A stretch of DNA of 64,000 bases, taken from Shinella daejeonensis. Its GTDB lineage: Bacteria > Pseudomonadota > Alphaproteobacteria > Rhizobiales > Rhizobiaceae. Shown here in pieces: positions 59,260 to 64,000 of this stretch; position 1 is the stretch's first letter, and every line of letters begins with the position of its first letter. The stretch lies in NCBI RefSeq assembly GCF_024281235.1, contig NZ_JAHWXY010000007.1:112272-176271 (forward strand), in the 5' to 3' direction. The translations under genes and the position numbers were made by a program. The notes under the pieces were generated by a model, which saw only the letters and a list, made by a program, of their open reading frames with translations, ran no database searches and was not told where the DNA came from.

Positions 59260-59289
59260 CGTTCGGCTTGGATCTTTCCGGGCCGAACG
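59260..59289 (+). repeat. Hairpin after the binding-protein gene
   Basis: CGTTCGGC (59260-59267) is the inverse of GCCGAACG (59282-59289), an eight-base perfect stem with a 14-base loop. It is followed by CTCTTTCG, so a weak terminator is possible. It lies between the binding-protein and permease genes. Confidence 0.55.
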
Positions 59290-59306
59290 CTCTTTCGAGG
59301 GACCGC

Positions 59307-59975
59307 ATGGACCTGCTCACCACATTCTTCAATATCGACGTGCTGCTTCAGGCCGCGCCGCTATTGTTAAAGGGCTTCTGGCTGACCATTCAGCTTGGCG
59401 CCGTAAGCCTCCTCATCTCGCTGGTGCTGGGCCTGCTGCTGGTTCTGGTCAGGCTCTACAGCCCGGCTCCGCTGCGCTGGCTGGCCGTCGCCTATATCGA
59501 CGTTTTCCGGGCGGTGCCGCTTTTGGTGCTGCTGATCCTCGTCTATTACGCGCTGCCTTTCGTCGGCATTCGCCTGTCCTCCTTCTGGGCGGCGGCGGCG
59601 GCACTTTCCGCGGTCGCCTCGGCCTATATGGCCGAAACCTTCCGCGCCGGCATCGAGGCCGTGCCGAAGGGGCAGTTCGAGGCCGCGCAGTCGCTGGGCT
59701 TCGGCTGGACGCGGATGATGTCCGATATCATCCTGCCGCAGGCCATGCGCATGGTGGTGCCGCCGACGACGGGCGTTTCGATCGGCCTGATCAAGGATAC
59801 GGCGCTCGGATCGGTCGTCGCCATGCCCGACCTGCTCAAGCAGGCGACACAGACGCAGGCCTTCTACGCCAATCCCTCGCCGCTGGTCGGAGCCGCACTG
59901 CTGTATCTGATTCTCCTCCTGCCGCTGGTGCGTCTGGTCAGTGTCCTCGAAGCCCGCAAGAAGCCCTCGCGCTGA
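59307..59975 (+). CDS. Polar amino acid ABC transporter permease (right-hand system)
   Basis: A 222-residue HisM/GlnP-type permease starting at [20 protein letters not shown] behind CGAGGGACCGC. It has [20 protein letters not shown] and the EAA loop [20 protein letters not shown] before [20 protein letters not shown]. Only one permease gene is present, so the channel should be a homodimer, unlike the other amino acid systems here. Confidence 0.9.
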   Translation: MDLLTTFFNIDVLLQAAPLLLKGFWLTIQLGAVSLLISLVLGLLLVLVRLYSPAPLRWLAVAYIDVFRAVPLLVLLILVYYALPFVGIRLSSFWAAAAALSAVASAYMAETFRAGIEAVPKGQFEAAQSLGFGWTRMMSDIILPQAMRMVVPPTTGVSIGLIKDTALGSVVAMPDLLKQATQTQAFYANPSPLVGAALLYLILLLPLVRLVSVLEARKKPSR

Positions 59976-60009
59976 CGGCGTCGTCAGTCGTATTTCCGGA
60001 GCAACCGAT

Positions 60010-60783
<774 letters not shown>

Positions 60784-60814
60784 TCGGAAACCGATAATAC
60801 GAAAGTCTCGCAAG

Positions 60815-61987
60815 ATGTTTGACACCGCCGTCGAAGCGCGGCCCGCCGTCCGGGCTCTGTCCAGTTCGCTCATTCGCGAGGTTGCGAATGCCGCCATGGG
60901 GACGTCCGATGTCCTGCCGTTCTGGTTCGGGGAATCCGACACGCCCACGCCGCAGTTCATTCGCGATGCGGCCGCCGATTCCCTTTCCAGGGGGGAGACG
61001 TTCTATTCCCAGAACCTCGGCCGTCCCTATCTGCGCGAGGCCATCGCGACTTATCAAGGCGAGTTGCGCGGCCGCACCGTCGCGCCCGAACGGGTGCTGG
61101 CGGTCGGCTCCGGCATGAGCGGCCTGCAAATCGCCCTGCAACTCCTGCTCTCGCCGGGAGACCGGGTCGTGGCGGTGACGCCGCTCTGGCCCAATATCAG
61201 CGAGGCGCCGCTGATCCTCGGCGCGAATGTCGATCGCGTCCCGCTGTCGGTCAGCGACGGTCGCTGGTCGCTGGATGTGGACAAGCTTCTTTCCGCGCTG
61301 ACGCCGGACACGCGCATGGTGATCATCAATTCGCCCAACAATCCGACGGGCTGGATGATCGATGACGAGAGCATCCGGGCGATCCTTGCGCATTGCCGCA
61401 AACACGGCATCTGGATCCTGGCCGACGAGGTCTACGAACGGCTTGTCTACGACACCGCGTTGCGCGCGGCCCCGTCCTTCATGCAGCATTACGAGGACGG
61501 CGATCGCATCATCTCGGTCAACAGCTTCTCCAAGGCCTGGTCGATGACCGGCTGGCGGATCGGCTGGATGGTCGTTCCGGAAGCGCTTGCGCCGGATGCG
61601 ACCAAGCTGATCGAATATAACTTCTCGTGCATCTTCGAGCCCACCCAGCGTGCCGCCACGGTGGCGATCCGCGAGGGCGAGGCCGAAGTCCAGCGCATGC
61701 GGACCCATCTGGCCAGAACGCGCGCGCTGCTGATCGACGGCCTGCGCGACATGAACCGGGTCAGCGTTCCCGACGCCGGCGGCGCGATGTACGCCTTCCT
61801 GCGCATCGACGGATATGAGAATTCGCTGGAGCTTGCCCGGCGGCTGGTCCGCGAGGTCGGGCTCGGGCTTGCGCCCGGCGCGGCCTTCGGTCCCGAAGGC
61901 GAGGGCTGGCTTCGCTGGTGCCATGCGGTATCGGAAGACAAGCTCGCCGACGGCATCGGCCGGCTCAGGACCTTCCTGCGCAATTGA
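60815..61987 (+). CDS. PLP-dependent aminotransferase, class I/II
   Basis: A 390-residue fold-type I aminotransferase starting at MFDTAVEARPAVRAL. It has the substrate loop LGRPYLREAIATYQGELRGR, the NNPTGWMID motif with the PLP-binding Asn, ILADEVYERLVYD with the Asp that contacts the pyridine nitrogen, SVNSFSKAWSMTGWRIGWMV with the PLP Lys, and GAAFGPEGEGWLRWC with the carboxylate Arg. It resembles aspartate aminotransferase-like enzymes. Being the last gene of the amino acid uptake operon, it likely removes the amino group of the imported compound. Confidence 0.88.
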   Translation: MFDTAVEARPAVRALSSSLIREVANAAMGTSDVLPFWFGESDTPTPQFIRDAAADSLSRGETFYSQNLGRPYLREAIATYQGELRGRTVAPERVLAVGSGMSGLQIALQLLLSPGDRVVAVTPLWPNISEAPLILGANVDRVPLSVSDGRWSLDVDKLLSALTPDTRMVIINSPNNPTGWMIDDESIRAILAHCRKHGIWILADEVYERLVYDTALRAAPSFMQHYEDGDRIISVNSFSKAWSMTGWRIGWMVVPEALAPDATKLIEYNFSCIFEPTQRAATVAIREGEAEVQRMRTHLARTRALLIDGLRDMNRVSVPDAGGAMYAFLRIDGYENSLELARRLVREVGLGLAPGAAFGPEGEGWLRWCHAVSEDKLADGIGRLRTFLRN

Positions 61988-62426
61988 GATCGTCCGCCAC
62001 TCGGCGGTCGTCATGCTCCTGTCGAGCTATCGGAGCCTCGTTGCCGGCGCAACGGGGCTCTCGTCATTCCCACGCCGGCAATTCCTCATCGCATGCGGTA
62101 CGAAATAGCCCGAAGCGACTTCGACCGGCTATCTGTGAAACCGGGCGGCCGTTATCCTGCCGGCTTCCGGAACGCGCTTCTGCACCGATGATCTTCGACG
62201 GGTGATCGACAGCGACAAAGAAACAGAAAACGCCTTACGCCATTCGAACCCCGGCAATATCGATATGAATATCGCCGCAGGTGAATGACGCTAGCCGTTG
62301 TCACTGTAAAAAGAAGTTGGCTGGGGAACCTGGATACTCATCCAGTCCAGTGCTAAGGGCATATAATCGTTGACTTTCAACGAGTTGCTGGCAATCTAGA
62401 GGTACGCAATAGAGGTACGCATTGGG
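61988..62426. other. Intergenic DNA between aminotransferase and integrase, with inverted and direct repeats
   Basis: No gene is recognised. TTGCCGGCG at 62041-62049 and CGCCGGCAA at 62073-62081 form a nine-base inverted repeat with a 23-base loop. Composition drops after about 62200, marking the left boundary of the mobile segment. AGAGGTACGCA is directly repeated at 62398-62408 and 62411-62421, just before the integrase frame, as integrase arm-binding or operator sites often are. Confidence 0.4.
62398..62421 (+). repeat. Tandem 11-base direct repeat before the integrase
   Basis: AGAGGTACGCA occurs at 62398-62408 and again at 62411-62421, thirteen bases apart. It could be an integrase arm site, an operator, or a trace of an attachment site. 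No tRNA gene is visible here to suggest a target. Confidence 0.45.
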
Positions 62427-63923
62427 GTGCGAACAGCGGTGGCGCGGATAGATCGTAGCTATTTGGAAAGGATGAATGGTGGCCGCTGGAGGGTCGTGGT
62501 GTCCGTGCCCAGTGATCTCCAGAAACAGGTTGGAAAGACGAAGCTCAAGGAAGCCCTTCCTACGGATAGCCTCGTAACAGCTAACCAACTCAAGCACCCG
62601 GTGATCGCGAGGCTCAAGGCCACGATTGATCGCTACCGTAGTGCATCTCCCTCTGACAGCTTGACACATGAAGCATTGGCGCTTCGCCAAGTGCTCCTAC
62701 AGACAGACCGCACTTCGGAACCCCATGAGTATGGGGATTATGATGCCATATCTGACGCTATCGTGCTCCGCGCGGAGGAAATTGCTGGCCCGCCAGTGAC
62801 CACCGAGGACGGCGACCCTGTATTCAGTCCTGACCGTGAGGTGCGCGCCGCAACCTTCGCTGACATCGCCTTTGGCCGGGTCACACCGCTGGATACCCCC
62901 ATGGAGGCGTTTCTGGCCGAGAAGAAGAAGTGGAACGCCCGGACTACAGCCGACTTCGAGCGGGCATTTGGCTACCTCAAGGCTTGGATGGTTTCGAAAT
63001 CTTACGCCCCTACCGTGGAGGCGTTGACGAAGCGGGTGGCGGGAGAGTTTGTGAGTGGCCGGCTCGTTGAAGGTGGACTGGCTGGCGCGACCATCAACAA
63101 ATATCTGTCTGGTCTGTCCGGTTATTGGGAATGGATAGTTAAAAAAGGTTATGCACAAAGCAACGTGTGGAAGGGGCAGCGCGTCGAGAAGAAGATTGTT
63201 AATGAAGAGGAAGAAATGCGGACATTCACTGCTGAAGAACTAGATAAACTCTTCACGGGACAGCCAAGACGGACCTTCGTCTATGATGCGATGGCAATTG
63301 CTGCACTCACAGGCGCTCGGCTGGGGGTGATCATCTCGCTCAAAGTACGCGACTGTAAAGGCGATAACTTTCGTTTCGCTCGTGCCAAGCGCGAGAAACG
63401 ATCACGTCTAGTGCCAATCCACCCTGACTTACGAGGGTTGGTCTATGCGCGGACGCGAGGAAAGAAACCTGATGATGATCTGTTTCCAGAACTTCCACCC
63501 CTCGGGCCGAATGACGATCCTCGGAAAGAGCGGGGACAGCCGCTGACCAAATCGTTCGGCACCTATCGCAAGTCAGTGGGGGTAGATGACCCGCGACCAT
63601 CTGATGGACGGTCCCGAGTCGTATTTCATTCCTTCCGGCGCTGGTTCATTTCGAGCGCGAGCGATGCACTCAACAATGGTGCAACGGGATATTCGCCTTG
63701 GACCATCGCAGAGGTGGTGGCGCACTCGCAGGACGACATGCCGCTGGACATGACCATGGGGCATTACAAGGCTCCAGATGAGGTAAATGCGCGCCGAGCT
63801 TGTGTCGAGGCGGTCCAGCTTCCGCAAAAGGCTAGGGAAGCATTACTGTCACACTATCCCGTGCCATCGGAGCTGCAGCGTGGTGTTGCCGATGAAAATC
63901 CATCGCCACCCAAACGATCTTAG
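62427..63923 (+). CDS. Tyrosine recombinase / phage-type integrase
   Basis: A 498-residue integrase. The N-terminal part, starting MRTAVARIDRSYLERMNGGR (GTG start at 62427; ATG at 62472 also possible), resembles the DUF6538 domain common in such integrases. A SAM-like core-binding domain covers about residues 150-245 (TTADFERAFGYLKAWMV). The catalytic domain has Arg near residue 297 in ALTGARLGVIISLKVRDC, HSFRRWF near 401-407 and the likely nucleophile Tyr near 446 in MTMGHYKAPDE. Its lower GC than the genes to the left marks it as mobile. Confidence 0.88.
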   Translation: MRTAVARIDRSYLERMNGGRWRVVVSVPSDLQKQVGKTKLKEALPTDSLVTANQLKHPVIARLKATIDRYRSASPSDSLTHEALALRQVLLQTDRTSEPHEYGDYDAISDAIVLRAEEIAGPPVTTEDGDPVFSPDREVRAATFADIAFGRVTPLDTPMEAFLAEKKKWNARTTADFERAFGYLKAWMVSKSYAPTVEALTKRVAGEFVSGRLVEGGLAGATINKYLSGLSGYWEWIVKKGYAQSNVWKGQRVEKKIVNEEEEMRTFTAEELDKLFTGQPRRTFVYDAMAIAALTGARLGVIISLKVRDCKGDNFRFARAKREKRSRLVPIHPDLRGLVYARTRGKKPDDDLFPELPPLGPNDDPRKERGQPLTKSFGTYRKSVGVDDPRPSDGRSRVVFHSFRRWFISSASDALNNGATGYSPWTIAEVVAHSQDDMPLDMTMGHYKAPDEVNARRACVEAVQLPQKAREALLSHYPVPSELQRGVADENPSPPKRS

Positions 63924-63929
63924 AGAAAC

Positions 63930-64000
63930 TGAACCGCCCCGGCTTTGCCGGAGACCCCAACTCGTGAGAAGTAGGGTCTATGACAAGCAAGACGACGAAC
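63930..64000 (+). mobile_element. IS3-family element, left end
   Basis: Starting seven bases after the integrase stop, TGAACCGCCCCGGCTTTGCC and the following GGAGAC look like the terminal inverted repeat and leader of an IS3-family element common in rhizobia. A transposase start follows at 63980. The element runs past the window edge, so its length, right end and target duplication cannot be seen. Confidence 0.7.
63980..64000 (+). CDS. IS3-family transposase OrfA, first seven codons
   Basis: The frame begins ATGACAAGCAAGACGACGAA, reading MTSKTTN to the window edge. MTSKTTN is the usual beginning of the helix-turn-helix subunit OrfA in one IS3 group of rhizobia. The identification rests on these residues and on the inverted-repeat-like leader 50 bases upstream. 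Confidence 0.6.

Noticed and set aside
62305..62400. tRNA-like 3' end on the minus strand before the integrase
   Set aside because: A few bases resemble a T-arm and acceptor end (CCAGGTTCCCCAGCCA), but no anticodon arm or matching acceptor strand can be drawn.

Overview
The window is GC-rich DNA from an alphaproteobacterium, most likely a member of the Rhizobiaceae. Support for this: seven ABC uptake systems in 64 kb, two copies of an intergenic repeat resembling the RIME elements of rhizobia, a hydroxyproline locus arranged like the Sinorhizobium hyp genes, and a SmoS-type polyol dehydrogenase. I saw no rRNA gene, tRNA gene or CRISPR array. The content is almost entirely nutrient scavenging, as on a secondary replicon or an accessory chromosomal region.

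Region 1 (1-9392) starts with the end of a GntR regulator, a 44-residue protein and a fused aconitase-X enzyme (probable cis-3-hydroxyproline dehydratase). A block at about 2.2-9.4 kb follows that is visibly less GC-rich. It begins with a decayed IS630 transposase and carries an SsuABC-like transporter, a PuuE-like deacetylase-fold hydrolase, an NAD-dependent epimerase/dehydratase, an SDR and an IclR regulator. It looks like an imported catabolic cassette of unknown substrate.

Region 2 (9393-19522) is a hydroxyproline operon: divergent GntR regulator, polar amino acid ABC transporter, DHDPS-family deaminase, FAD oxidoreductase, aldehyde dehydrogenase, proline-racemase-family enzyme and two SDRs. 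Together these convert trans-4-hydroxy-L-proline to 2-oxoglutarate.

Region 3 (19523-29672) holds a 28-codon remnant of gnd and then two divergent operons. The leftward one has an SDR, a SorC regulator, an FGGY kinase and a two-subunit transketolase. The rightward one has an RbsCBA-like transporter and an SDR. The logic is polyol or ketose uptake, oxidation, phosphorylation and two-carbon transfer. An FMN riboswitch and ribB (29735-30594) separate it from region 4.

Region 4 (30927-40893) is a LacI-controlled hexitol/tagatose operon: binding protein, permease, double ATPase, permease, two SDRs (one SmoS-like), a PfkB kinase and a PF08013 tagatose-6-phosphate epimerase-type protein. A PanB-fold enzyme and a membrane fatty acid hydroxylase (40960-42770) lie next to it on the other strand.

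Region 5 (43088-50209) is another LacI-controlled sugar ABC operon, followed by a convergent PLP-dependent D-hydroxy-amino-acid lyase and a RidA protein. Region 6 (50225-61987) has two polar amino acid ABC systems together with IclR, LuxR-type and GntR regulators, a threonine-dehydratase-family enzyme, an SDR, a cupin and an aminotransferase. Region 7 (62427-64000) has a tyrosine integrase directly followed by the left end of an IS3-family element, so a mobile region begins at the right edge.

Strong hairpins follow several solute-binding-protein genes, and candidate operators lie in most divergent or leader regions.
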